The position numbers were made by a program, and so were the translations under genes. A model generated the notes under the pieces. It was not told the DNA's origin, ran no database searches, and saw only the letters and a program-made list of their open reading frames with translations. This document shows positions 38,666 through 47,520 of a stretch of 64,000 bases of DNA, piece after piece. How positions within the stretch are numbered: the stretch's first letter is position 1; each line of letters begins with the position of its first letter. The stretch is taken from contig CAVZBX010000001.1 of assembly GCA_963773655.1 (NCBI GenBank), positions 124,001-188,000 on the forward strand. Direction: 5' to 3'. This DNA comes from DASSQJ01 sp963773655. Lineage in GTDB: Bacteria > Actinomycetota > Actinomycetes > Actinomycetales > Dermatophilaceae.

Positions 38666-40405
38666 ATGTCGCACGGGCAGCGGGAGCCGGGAGCGTCCCC
38701 GGCCACCGGCGGGCGCCGGCTCCCCGGCCGCTCCGGGTGGCGGTCGTGGCAGGGCCGGCCTCGGCGCAGCACGCTCGGCAAGGACCTCGGGGCGGGCACG
38801 GTGCTCGGACTGGTGAGCGTGCCGGACGGTCTGGCCTCGGGGCTGCTCGCGGGCGTCAACCCGGTGGCGGGCCTCTACGGCTACCTCTTCGGCACCGCCG
38901 CCGGCGCCCTCACCACCAGCTCGGTGCTCATGTCGGTCCAGGGCACCGGCGCGATGGCCGTGGTCATCGCCGACGTCCCCGAGGTGCGGAACGGTCCCGA
39001 CGCACCGGTCGCGCTCGCGACGCTCGGCGTCCTCACCGGGCTGCTCATGCTGGTCGCCGGCCTGCTGCGACTGGGGCCGGTGGTCAGGTTCGTCCCCAAC
39101 GCGGTCCTGACCGGTTTCGTGAACGCGGTGGCGGTCAACATCGTCCTGTCGCAGCTCGCCGACTTCACCGGCTACGACGGGGCGGGGGACAACCGGGTCC
39201 AGCGAGCGATCGACACCGTGCTCAACCCCGGGTCCTTCGACTGGCTGACCGTGCTCGCCGGCGTCGCGACCATCGTCCTCATCCTGGCCCTGGAGCGCAC
39301 CCGGCTGCGCGGCCTCGGGATGGTGGTTGCGGTCGTCGGCGTCTCCGCCGTGGTCCGGCTGCTCGGGTGGGACGGTGTCGCTGTCGTGGGCGACGTCGCC
39401 GACATCCCCGACCGCCTCCCCACCCCGGTGCTGCCGTCGCTCGACCTCGTCCTCGCGCTCGCCGTCCCCGCGCTCTCCCTCGCGTTCGTCGGTCTCGTGC
39501 AGGGAGCGGCGATCAGCCAGTCCGTCCCGGACCCCGACGGGCGTTACCCCGACGTGTCCGGGGACTTCCGCGGCCAGGGAGTGGCGAACCTCGCGGCTGC
39601 GGTCATGCAGGGTGTCCCGGTGGGTGGGTCGATGTCGGCGACGTCGATGGTCCGCGAGGCGGGTGCCCGCAGCCGGCTCGCCAACCTCGTGGCCAGCGCC
39701 GTCATGGCGGTCGTCATCCTCCTCTTCGCCGACCTCGCCGGGTACATCGCGATGCCGTCGCTGGCGGGCCTGCTCATGCTCGTGGGCTACCGGACCCTCA
39801 AGCCGGACCGGGTGCTGATGGTGTGGCGCACCGGGGTACCCCAGGCCACCGTCATGACGACCACCTTCGTGCTCACTCTCCTCATCCCGCTGCAGTACGC
39901 GGTGCTCGCCGGGGTCGGCATCGCCGTCGTCCTGTACGTCACCCGGCAGTCCAGCAAGGTGAAGGTGACCCGGTGGCAGTTCGACGAGGGGTCGCCCTAC
40001 CCCACCGAGGTCGAGCCACCCCGCGAGCTCACCGGCGGTGACCTCGTCGTGCTGACGGCCTACGGGAGCCTGTTCTTCGCCTCGTCCCAGCTCGTCGAGA
40101 ACAGCCTTCCGCAGCCCGTGGCGGACTCGCGCGGGGCCGTCGTCATCCTGCGGTTCAGGGGCAAGGAGGACTTCGGCAGCACCTTCATCCAGGCGATCCA
40201 GCGGTACCACGAGAAGCTCGGGTCCTTCGGCTGCCACCTCCTCCTCGCAGGGATCTCGGCGGACGTCATGGAACAGCTCGACCGGACGGGCGCACTCGAC
40301 AGGCTCGGCCGCGAGAACGTCTTCCCCGCCCGACCCGCCATCGGCGAGTCCGTGCGCCGGGCGATGTCGCGGGCCGACGACCTGCGCCAGACCGCCGCCG
40401 ACTGA
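38666..40405 (+). CDS. SulP-family inorganic anion transporter
   Basis: A 579-residue transporter. Ten or more helices fill residues about 45-440, with the SulP signatures LGLVSVPDGLASGLLAGVNP, LYGYLFGTAAGAL, VRFVPNAVLTGFVNAVAV and the helix-8 motif ANLAAAVMQGVPVGGSMSATS. The C-terminal about 470-575 is a STAS domain (VLTAYGSLFFASSQL, VVILRFRGKEDFGST). SulP proteins take up sulfate, bicarbonate or similar anions. ATG 38666 is chosen; a longer frame upstream runs into non-coding DNA. It lacks a carbonic anhydrase partner. Substrate is unknown. Confidence 0.92.
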   Translation: MSHGQREPGASPATGGRRLPGRSGWRSWQGRPRRSTLGKDLGAGTVLGLVSVPDGLASGLLAGVNPVAGLYGYLFGTAAGALTTSSVLMSVQGTGAMAVVIADVPEVRNGPDAPVALATLGVLTGLLMLVAGLLRLGPVVRFVPNAVLTGFVNAVAVNIVLSQLADFTGYDGAGDNRVQRAIDTVLNPGSFDWLTVLAGVATIVLILALERTRLRGLGMVVAVVGVSAVVRLLGWDGVAVVGDVADIPDRLPTPVLPSLDLVLALAVPALSLAFVGLVQGAAISQSVPDPDGRYPDVSGDFRGQGVANLAAAVMQGVPVGGSMSATSMVREAGARSRLANLVASAVMAVVILLFADLAGYIAMPSLAGLLMLVGYRTLKPDRVLMVWRTGVPQATVMTTTFVLTLLIPLQYAVLAGVGIAVVLYVTRQSSKVKVTRWQFDEGSPYPTEVEPPRELTGGDLVVLTAYGSLFFASSQLVENSLPQPVADSRGAVVILRFRGKEDFGSTFIQAIQRYHEKLGSFGCHLLLAGISADVMEQLDRTGALDRLGRENVFPARPAIGESVRRAMSRADDLRQTAAD

Positions 40406-40726
40406 GGACCTGACCACTCGGCACGCTGACCCGGTCACGCCCCCGTGGCCCACCGCCGTGGTCACGCCCCTGACGCCGAACAGCATCGTGGCCATGGTCG
40501 CCGCGAGCAGGGCGGCCATTGGGTGTGGACCCGCCGACCCACCGCGTCCCCCGGGTCGCTCTCGCCGGTCCGACGGGGCGATGCAGGCGAAGCCGCGCAT
40601 CCCCCATGCCAAGCTGGCGCCGGTGTCATCGAGCCCGCCGGTGCAGTTGCCTGACAGGGCGTCCACAGGCTCGGCTCAGGCGGGTGCGAGATGGTCGACG
40701 CTCGCGTTGATCGGTCAGGAGGCCCC
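40406..40726. other. Intergenic, no feature recognised
   Basis: 321 bp between the SulP gene and the PAP2 gene. Open frames here have no recognisable protein features. CAGGAGG at 40716-40722 is the ribosome-binding site of the PAP2 gene. Confidence 0.5.
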
Positions 40727-41328
40727 GTGACGTCGCCCGTGGATGAGAGCGTGTTCTCCGCCGTGCAGCAGCTGGCTGGGGCGACGCCGTGGCTGCACGG
40801 TGTCCTGGTCGCGTATGCGCGCTACGGCATCGTCCTGTTCGCCGCCCTGCTGGTCGTGGCGCTCGTTGCTGCGCATCGCGGATCGGACCGCGAACTGGCT
40901 GCGGTCGGCTGGGCCGGGGCCGCGACGCTTCTGTCGCGGTCAACCAGCCGGTCGGGGCCCTGGTGGCGGAGCCCCGGCCGTATGCGACGCATCCCGGCGC
41001 CCTGCTGGTCTCGAGGACCAGCGACTTCTCCTTTCCGTCCGACCACGCGGTGATGTCCGGCGCAGCCGCTGTCGGACTGCTGGTCGCCTCACGCCGCTGG
41101 GGCCGGTGGGCGGTGGTTGCAGCCCTGGGCATGGCCCTGGCCCGGGTGTACGTGGGCGCTCACTACCCCCAGGACGTCCTGGCCGGACTGGCCCTGGGCG
41201 GGCTGGTCGCCAGGCTGGGGTGGCTGGCGCTGCGCGGCGTGCTGACGGGGGTCACCCACTGGATCAGGGCCGTGCCCCTGGTCGCGGGCGTCTTCGGGCC
41301 TGCCGACCGCAGCCCGTCCCGGGCCTGA
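40727..41328 (+). pseudogene. PAP2-family phosphatase, one frameshift
   Basis: GTG 40727 follows a good ribosome-binding site. The first frame gives VDESVFSAVQQLAGATPWLHG and a membrane helix; near 40925 the frame shifts and continues as AVNQPVGALVAEPRPYATHP, FSFPSDHAVMSGAAAVG and RVYVGAHYPQDVLAGLALGG. These are the three PAP2 motifs, with Asn in place of the usual Lys in motif 1 (KX6RP) and PSDH in place of PSGH in motif 2, a variant seen in undecaprenyl-diphosphatase-like actinobacterial members. Joined length is about 200 residues. It would dephosphorylate lipid pyrophosphates at the outer membrane face. The shift may be a sequence error. Confidence 0.82.
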
Positions 41329-41555
41329 GCCGCGGTCGGGCCCGGATGTCTCGTGATCGGTCACGCCGCACGTCGAGCACCGGCTCCCGGTCGGTGCCGT
41401 GCCGCAGCGCAGACCCACGGCCGGTCGCCTCGACGCGCGTCTCCGGAGGCTGCCTGCACGGCCTCGCGGCGGTCCGTGGCGAAACCCACGAGCCGGATCG
41501 AGCGAACGGACATCCCCGGTGCCAGCCCGTGGACTCGCCCCGTGGCGCACCGGTC

Positions 41556-42050
41556 ATGAGCCGCTTCACCGCCGACGACCCGCTCGACCGACTCTTCGAG
41601 GTCGGGATCATCCTCAAGGGGCTCGACGGGCTCCTCGAGACCCTGGGGGGGCTCCTGCTGCTGGCCGTCACTCCGGCAACCCTCACCTCGTGGGTGACGC
41701 GCCTGACCCGCCACGAGCTCTCCGAGGACCCCCACGACCTCATTGCCGGCCACCTGCTGGGGTACGCCCACGGACTCACCGGCACGGCGGTGACCCTGGC
41801 TGCCCTCTACCTCATCGCCCATGGCGTCGTGAAGATCGTGCTGGTCGCAGCGCTCCTGCGCAACCGGCTGTGGGCCTATCCGTGGATGATCGCTTTCCTC
41901 CTGCTCTTCATCGCCTACCAGCTCTACCGCCTCCTGCTGCATCCCACGATCGGCCTCTCCGTCCTCACCCTCTTCGACGCCGTCATCGTCTGGCTGACCT
42001 GGCGCGAGTGGCGCAAGCAGACGGCCGACCGCGTCCAGCACGCGCCGTGA
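41556..42050 (+). CDS. DUF2127 membrane protein
   Basis: A 164-residue protein with about four helices: FEVGIILKGLDGLLETLGGLLLL, a loop with RLTRHELSEDPHDLIAGHLL, then LTGTAVTLAALYLIAHGVVKIVLVAALL, YPWMIAFLLLFIAYQLYRLL and a basic REWRKQ tail. This is the DUF2127 pattern; function unknown. ATG 41556 is chosen from the family start. 227 bp separate it from the PAP2 gene and hold nothing recognisable. Confidence 0.85.
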   Translation: MSRFTADDPLDRLFEVGIILKGLDGLLETLGGLLLLAVTPATLTSWVTRLTRHELSEDPHDLIAGHLLGYAHGLTGTAVTLAALYLIAHGVVKIVLVAALLRNRLWAYPWMIAFLLLFIAYQLYRLLLHPTIGLSVLTLFDAVIVWLTWREWRKQTADRVQHAP

Positions 42051-42314
42051 CGTCCGCGCGCCTGGCCTCGCGGCCGGCGGATCGACATCCACGAGAGGCC
42101 TTGGACCGCCAGGGCCCCCGTGGCGTGGCTCGGCCATCTCGGCGGCTGGCCCGAGCCGACCCGGGCGTCGCCGCGCCCTCCCGGTCGCCGGAGCCGGTCC
42201 GACACCCGGTCCACGTCGGCCGGGCGAGCGCATCGGTGCCCGGTCGTCGGTGCGCTGACCAGCGCAGCGCTCACGGGTCTGGTCGGCAGGCCCTCGAGCG
42301 CCGATGATGGGGCG

Positions 42315-43154
42315 GTGTCCACATCGACGTGGCGAGAGGCTGTCGGTGCGTCCGATCGGGCGGCCGCCCTTCTGGCTCTGCACTCCGGCCCGGGGTTCGT
42401 CCTCCCCAACGCGTGGGACGCCGGCTCCGCCCGCATCCTCGTGCAGGTCGGCTCCCCGGCCATCGCCACAACCAGCGCAGGCATCGCCTGGTCCCTCGGT
42501 GTCCCCGACGGGGAGGTTCTCGACCTCGACACGATGCTCGAGCGCGTGGCCGGCATCGTCGCCGCCGTCGACGTGCCGGTGACAGCTGACCTCGAGGCAG
42601 GGTATGGGCAGACCCCGGACGAGGTGGGCCGCACCGTGGCCCGGGCCGCAGCGCTGGGGGCCGTGGGCGGCAACCTCGAGGACGCGCGCCCCGGCGGCAG
42701 TGGGCTGTACTCCCTCGACGAGGCCGTCGAGCGCCTCGCGGCCGCCCGGGCTGCGGCACCGCCGGGCAGTTTCGTGCTCAACGCCCGCACCGACACCTAC
42801 TTCGGTGCGAGCGAGGGTGACCCCTTCGACCACACGGTCGAGCGAGCGCGGCGGTACCTCGACGCCGGCGCCGACTGCGTGCTCGTTCCCGGAGTCGTCG
42901 AGGCCGACACCATCCGCCGTCTCGCCGCCGCCATCCCCGGGCCGCTCAACATCGTGGCCGGGCTGGCGAACACCATCGACGCCGGCGCACTCTTCTCGCT
43001 CGGTGTCCAGCGGGTGAGCCTGGGCGGCAGCCTGGCCCGAGCCCTGCTCGGCCTGCTGGATCGCGCCGGCCGCGAGCTGCTCGACACCGGCACGCTCGGC
43101 TTCCTCAAGGGCGCGATCCCCTACGCCGAGGTACAGCGTCGCTTCGGCGCCTGA
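42315..43154 (+). CDS. Isocitrate lyase / PEP mutase family enzyme
   Basis: A 279-residue TIM-barrel protein. Motifs of the superfamily: FVLPNAWDAGSARILVQVG, VPVTADLEAGYG (metal-site Asp and Glu), GNLEDARPG and FVLNARTDTYF. It is close to the short PEP phosphomutase / oxaloacetate hydrolase-like group that attacks C-C or P-C bonds next to a carboxylate. The catalytic Cys of isocitrate lyase (KKCGH loop) is not seen, so it is not a classic isocitrate lyase. GTG 42315 gives the usual length. Substrate unknown; no pathway partners nearby. Confidence 0.85.
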   Translation: MSTSTWREAVGASDRAAALLALHSGPGFVLPNAWDAGSARILVQVGSPAIATTSAGIAWSLGVPDGEVLDLDTMLERVAGIVAAVDVPVTADLEAGYGQTPDEVGRTVARAAALGAVGGNLEDARPGGSGLYSLDEAVERLAAARAAAPPGSFVLNARTDTYFGASEGDPFDHTVERARRYLDAGADCVLVPGVVEADTIRRLAAAIPGPLNIVAGLANTIDAGALFSLGVQRVSLGGSLARALLGLLDRAGRELLDTGTLGFLKGAIPYAEVQRRFGA

Positions 43155-43195
43155 CGCTGCGTCCCGGGACGGCAGGGGCCGTGCGGCGTCCCGGG

Positions 43196-43672
43196 CTAGG
43201 GACTCTGGGCTGACGCGGCGAGCCGGTCGAGAGTCACGGTCATGGTCTCCTCGTTCCGTCGGGCCCGGTCCCTGGTCCCGGTGATGAACGGAGACAGCCA
43301 CGTCACCAGGGCGCCCCGGCGGTCCTGCCACACCTCCGACACCCGGCACCCGGCTTCGGTCGGCTCGAACTCGTAGGCCCAGTCCGCCACATCGAATGGT
43401 CCGATGGAGACATGGAAGGCGAAGCGTCGCCCGGGCTCACACGCGGTCACGGTCCCGGTGGAGCTCCACTTCTTCGAGCCCATCTGGTTCGTCCCTGTGA
43501 AGCGCGCACCCACGGCGGGCCCGGCAGTCCCCCTCCGCCAGACGGCGCCCGTGGTCTCGGGTGACCACTGGCCCATGCGCGTGATGTCGGCGACGAGGCT
43601 CCACGCCTTCTCGGGCGTGCTGCCCATCGTCCGCTGGACTCGGACGGTCCCCTGCCGCTGGCTGCTGGGCAT
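43196..43672 (-). CDS. SRPBCC (START-like) family protein
   Basis: A 158-residue protein of the polyketide cyclase/dehydrase type: VRVQRTMGSTPEKAWSLVADITRMGQWSPET at the start, PAVGARFTGTNQMGSKKWSSTGTVTACEPGRRFAF in the middle and a long C-terminal helix. The family binds hydrophobic ligands in a deep cavity. It is convergent with the PEP mutase family gene and divergent from the M1 peptidase gene. Ligand unknown. Confidence 0.87.
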   Translation of the reverse strand: MPSSQRQGTVRVQRTMGSTPEKAWSLVADITRMGQWSPETTGAVWRRGTAGPAVGARFTGTNQMGSKKWSSTGTVTACEPGRRFAFHVSIGPFDVADWAYEFEPTEAGCRVSEVWQDRRGALVTWLSPFITGTRDRARRNEETMTVTLDRLAASAQSP

Positions 43673-43870
43673 GGCGCTCCTCCGTCTCGGGCCGACTGGA
43701 GCCGAAGATACGGACAGTCCCGTCGGGGAACATCACTCGGTCGTGGGAGGTGGTCGCGGGCAGTGGTCTTGGGCGGGTGCGCGAACTGGGCCGGTGCTGC
43801 CGTCGTCGCACCTGTTGCCGCCGGCACGACCGGCGAGGAGACTCGTCCCAGCCGATGACAGGAGAAGCTC

Positions 43871-45385
43871 ATGCGCACCTCCGAATCGCGAGTGGCCCTG
43901 GGCCTGGGCACGACGGCAGTTGTGGCCGCCGTGTTCCTCGCCCCGGGCCTTGCCGCAGCAGCGCCGGGCGACCCCGGCTCGCCGCGCTTCACGGCCGGCG
44001 CGGCCGGCGCCGGTGACGACTACTTCCCGTATGCCGGAGCCGGCGGGTACGACGTGCTCCACTACGGCCTCGAGCTGCGCTACGCCCCCCCGCCGCCGGC
44101 TCCGGCCCCGCTCCAGGGCACGCTGACCGGCACAGCGACCATCGACCTGGTGGCCACCTCGGACCTCGACCTCTTCAGCCTCGACCTGCGCGGGCTCGAC
44201 GTGACGTCGGTGACGATCGACGGGCACGCGGCGCGGGAGCTGGCCGAGCCCCCCTCACGCCAACGCGCAGGAGGACCGGCGTACTGGCAGCAGCAGGACG
44301 ACGAGGCTCGGATGTGGGAGCTGACCGTCCAACCCCGCCCCAAGCTCCAGCAGGGCGATCACGCCGTGGTCGTCGTCCACTACGGCGGCACGACCGGGCG
44401 ACCGACCGACATCGAGGGCGCGCTGTACGGCTGGGTGACCACTCGTGACGGCGCAATGGTCGCGAACGAGCCGGAGGCCGCCATGACGTGGTACCCGGTC
44501 AGCGACCACCCGACCGACAAGGCGGCCTATGACATCGCCGTGACCGTGCCCGAGGGCAAGGTGGCCGTGGCGAACGGGCTTCCGGCCGGACCCCCGGTCT
44601 CCCGCGACGGGTGGACGCGCTGGGCCTGGCACGCGCCGGACCCGATGGCGAGCTACCTGTCCACCGCCTCGGTGGGGGACTACACGCTGCGAACCTCGTT
44701 CTCGCCGGACGGCACACCGATCGTCGACGCCGTCGACGACGGCCTGACGCCGGCGAACGTCGACACGACGACCGCCTCACTGGCGAAGCAGGGCGCCATG
44801 CTCGAGTTCTTCGCCGACACGTTCACGCCCTACCCCTTCGTCGCCGCCGGCGGCATCGTCGACGACGACTCGGTCGGCTACGCGCTGGAGACCCAGACCC
44901 GCCCGATCTACAGCCGCGTCGCCCGCCAGGGCACGGTGGCGCACGAGCTGGCGCACCAGTGGTTCGGCAACTCGGTCAGCCCGGCGCGCTGGAAGGACAT
45001 CTGGCTCAACGAGGGCTGGGCGACCTACTGCTCCTGGCTGTGGGCGGAGCACAGCGGTGGCCGGAGCGTGCAGGAGTTGTTCGAGGAGGTCATGACGATT
45101 CCCGCCGACGACGAGTTCTGGCAGCTCGACATCTCCGACCCCGAGCCGACCGGTCTCTTCGCCGACGCCGTCTACGACCGAGGCGCGGCGGCGCTGCACG
45201 CCCTCCGGCTCGAGGTCGGTGACGCCACCTTCTTCGCGGGTGCGCGGCTGTGGCTCACCCGGTACGACGACGGCACGGCGACGACGGAGGACTTCCAGCG
45301 GGTCTACGAGGAGGTCTCCGGCCGCGACCTCGGCGCCTTCTTCGACACCTGGCTGCGGCAGCCCGTGAGGCCCTCGCTGCCCTGA
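43871..45385 (+). CDS. Secreted M1-family zinc metallopeptidase
   Basis: A 504-residue exported aminopeptidase-like enzyme. Signal peptide MRTSESRVALGLGTTAVVAA ends near GLAAAAPG. A beta-domain (about 50-270) precedes the catalytic domain, with HELAHQWFG near residue 357 and the Glu 18 residues further in LNEGWA, the HEXXH-x18-E zinc site. The GAMEN substrate motif of M1 is not obvious; AGGIVDDD lies at its place, suggesting changed specificity. It stands alone; an imperfect inverted repeat follows the stop. Acts outside the cytoplasmic membrane. Confidence 0.92.
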   Translation: MRTSESRVALGLGTTAVVAAVFLAPGLAAAAPGDPGSPRFTAGAAGAGDDYFPYAGAGGYDVLHYGLELRYAPPPPAPAPLQGTLTGTATIDLVATSDLDLFSLDLRGLDVTSVTIDGHAARELAEPPSRQRAGGPAYWQQQDDEARMWELTVQPRPKLQQGDHAVVVVHYGGTTGRPTDIEGALYGWVTTRDGAMVANEPEAAMTWYPVSDHPTDKAAYDIAVTVPEGKVAVANGLPAGPPVSRDGWTRWAWHAPDPMASYLSTASVGDYTLRTSFSPDGTPIVDAVDDGLTPANVDTTTASLAKQGAMLEFFADTFTPYPFVAAGGIVDDDSVGYALETQTRPIYSRVARQGTVAHELAHQWFGNSVSPARWKDIWLNEGWATYCSWLWAEHSGGRSVQELFEEVMTIPADDEFWQLDISDPEPTGLFADAVYDRGAAALHALRLEVGDATFFAGARLWLTRYDDGTATTEDFQRVYEEVSGRDLGAFFDTWLRQPVRPSLP

Positions 45386-45581
45386 CGCAAATCTGCGAAG
45401 CGATCGCAGGCGAGCCGTTCGCATCTGCGTGACACCGCCGCGGTGGGGCTGAATCAACGGCCGCCTCACCGGCGGGTGACGTCGCGGCGGTGGCCTTGGC
45501 AAGCACAAGATGTTGCCGCCGCGGGACCGCATCCACCAGCCGCTGCGACGTGCTCGACCACCTCGTCGCTACGCTCGGACC

Positions 45582-46286
45582 ATGCTCCCCGACCAACGGG
45601 CGGCCCGGCGGCTCCTTGGTGTGCTCGCGGTCGTCGCCGCGGTCCACCTCCTGAGCCAGCTCACCGGCTCGTCCGGGCTGGCCGATGCGACCCAGGTGCT
45701 CCTGATGCCCCTGCTCGCCGGCGTGCTGTGGTGGGAGACCTCGGCGCCCCGCGGCCGGCTCGTGTCCCTCACCTTCGCGGCTCTCGGGTTCTCCTGGCTC
45801 GGCGACGCCGCACCGAAGCTCGCCGACGGGGATTCTTCGTTCCTCCTCATGGTCGGCTTCTTCCTGCTCGCCCAGATCGCGTACATCGTGGCGTTCCTCC
45901 CCTATCGCCGCAGGAGCGTGCTCCACGTGAATCGCGGGTGGCTGGCGGGCTACGTGGCGGTTGTGGCGGCCCTGGTCGCTGCGTGCGTCGGTGGCGCCGC
46001 GGACATGCTCGTACCGGTGCTCGTCTACGGCGCCTGCCTCGGGACGATGGCCGTGCTGTCGACGGGCCTGAACCCGTTCGCCGCCGTGGGAGGGGCGATC
46101 TTCCTGGTCTCCGACGGGCTCATCGCCCTCGACGCCTTCGTGCCCGGCTTCGGGCTGCCCGCGCAGGGCTTCTGGGTGATGGTGACCTACGTCGCCGCCC
46201 AGGTGCTCCTCGTCGCGGGCGTGCTGCGGGAGCGGACGGATGCGGACACCTCACGGCTCACGCCGGATGCCGCCCGCGCCCGGTGA
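45582..46286 (+). CDS. YhhN-family lysoplasmalogenase-like membrane protein
   Basis: A 234-residue protein with about eight helices: RRLLGVLAVVAAVHLLSQL, TQVLLMPLLAGVLWWE, then LTFAALGFSWLGDAAPKL, LMVGFFLLAQIAYIVAFLPYRR, GAIFLVSDGLIALDAF and FWVMVTYVAAQVLLV. The conserved acid residues in SWLGDAAP and LVSDGLIA match the YhhN/TMEM86 family, which cleaves vinyl-ether lysolipids. ATG 45582 is preferred over an upstream start that adds 24 basic residues. Monocistronic. Confidence 0.87.
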   Translation: MLPDQRAARRLLGVLAVVAAVHLLSQLTGSSGLADATQVLLMPLLAGVLWWETSAPRGRLVSLTFAALGFSWLGDAAPKLADGDSSFLLMVGFFLLAQIAYIVAFLPYRRRSVLHVNRGWLAGYVAVVAALVAACVGGAADMLVPVLVYGACLGTMAVLSTGLNPFAAVGGAIFLVSDGLIALDAFVPGFGLPAQGFWVMVTYVAAQVLLVAGVLRERTDADTSRLTPDAARAR

Positions 46287-46481
46287 GCGGGCTGCATGAG
46301 CACCACATGTGGGTTCGCCGGTCCGCTGGCAGCCGGACGCGGGTACGGCCGGTCTCGCGCGCGGCGATCAGGACCCACCGCGGACGGTGGAGACCTTTCG
46401 CGCCTCCGCCAGAGAAGACCTGGGCCGCTGCATCTCTCTTGGCGTCGGCCAGGTGCCGTCGTGTCGGCGCACACTGGGCTG

Positions 46482-46973
46482 GTGGCCCCGCACACGCTGA
46501 TCCTGCTGAGACACGCCAAGTCGGACTGGTCGGGCCAGGAGGGTGACCACGATCGCCCGCTCGCCAAGCGGGGCAGGCGCCAGGCGCCCGACGCCGGGCG
46601 GTGGCTGGCTGTCAACGTCGACTCGATCGACCTGGCGGTCGTCTCCACCGCGAGACGCGCCCGGACCACCTGGGATCTGGCCTCGCGGGAACTCGACCAG
46701 CGACCCGCTGCTCAGTACGACGACGAGGCCTACGCGGCCTCCGTCGGCGAGCTCCTCGACGTCGTCCGCCGTCTCGACGAGGCACTTGACACGGTCGTGC
46801 TCGTCGGCCACAACCCCGGGATCGAGGAACTCGTCGAGACCCTCACCGGCGACCGAGTGCCCATGCCGACCTCGGCACTCGCGGTCATCGAGCTCACGAG
46901 CACCTGGGACGGTGCTGGCCGTGTCCGTGGCCTGCTACGCGCCGCCGGGCGCCCACCGACCCCAGTCGGATAG
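46482..46973 (+). CDS. SixA-like phosphohistidine phosphatase
   Basis: A 163-residue protein of the histidine phosphatase superfamily. LILLRHAKSDWSG carries the catalytic RH; the second His is in VLVGHNPGIEEL. The KSDW and RPLAKRG features mark the short SixA type, which removes phosphate from protein histidines. GTG 46482 is used; GTG 46461 would add seven residues. No partner kinase is adjacent. The 250 bp after it hold no supported gene. Confidence 0.85.
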   Translation: MAPHTLILLRHAKSDWSGQEGDHDRPLAKRGRRQAPDAGRWLAVNVDSIDLAVVSTARRARTTWDLASRELDQRPAAQYDDEAYAASVGELLDVVRRLDEALDTVVLVGHNPGIEELVETLTGDRVPMPTSALAVIELTSTWDGAGRVRGLLRAAGRPPTPVG

Positions 46974-47223
46974 GTCGGATCGTGGACGGATCTGTGGGCC
47001 CACTTCGTGGCCACCCGGATGGCGTCGATCGCCACCCCGCCGACACAGGTATGGCCTGCCTGGAGCAGAGAGTGAAGGCGACCAACCCCCACTGACGGCG
47101 GGCGCAACTGATTCAGGTCCCGCGTCCTGCAGGTGCGTCGCAGCGCCGCCTGTCGCCCGCGCGCTGGATTGGCTCTGCCGGTCGTCATCTCGGCTGGTGG
47201 GTCTCGCTGAAAGACTGGCCGGC

Positions 47224-47469
47224 GTGCAGACCTCGCCAGTTGACCCCCGCGACCAGACCTGGGAGATCGACAAGCCCTCCTTCCGGGTGCACTTCCATGA
47301 CAGCGATCGACGCTCGGACGAGTACGAGGTCCGCGACGCCGAGGTCGACGAAGTAGTCGCTTGGGCCCAGAGCGGTGCCAGAGGACGCACGTTCGTCGTC
47401 TACGTGTGCGTCCCCTTCGAGGGACTTGGACTGGTCCGACTCCTCGGAAAGGACCCCAACGCCACGTGA
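47224..47469 (+). CDS. Hypothetical small protein
   Basis: An 81-residue acidic protein, GTG start: VQTSPVDPRDQTWEIDKPSF, then RVHFHDSDRRSDEYEVRDAEVDEVVAWAQ and RTFVVYVCVPFEGLGLVRLLG. The pattern (two beta strands, helix, two strands) looks like a compact alpha/beta protein. I know no function. It converges with mraY with 51 bp between. Confidence 0.65.
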   Translation: MQTSPVDPRDQTWEIDKPSFRVHFHDSDRRSDEYEVRDAEVDEVVAWAQSGARGRTFVVYVCVPFEGLGLVRLLGKDPNAT

Positions 47470-47520
47470 TCCTCTCGGCGACGTCAGGAGCCGCCCCGCT
47501 TCGCCGCAGGCGGGCGTGCA

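Noticed and set aside
38561..40666. About 700-codon minus-strand frame opposite the SulP gene
   Set aside because: Product is His/Asp/Glu/Arg-rich without hydrophobic core; the plus strand encodes clear SulP motifs.
46974..47223. Possible remnant gene on the minus strand reading HSLLQAGHTCVGGVAIDAIR
   Set aside because: No family recognised and codon use is poor; may be chance.
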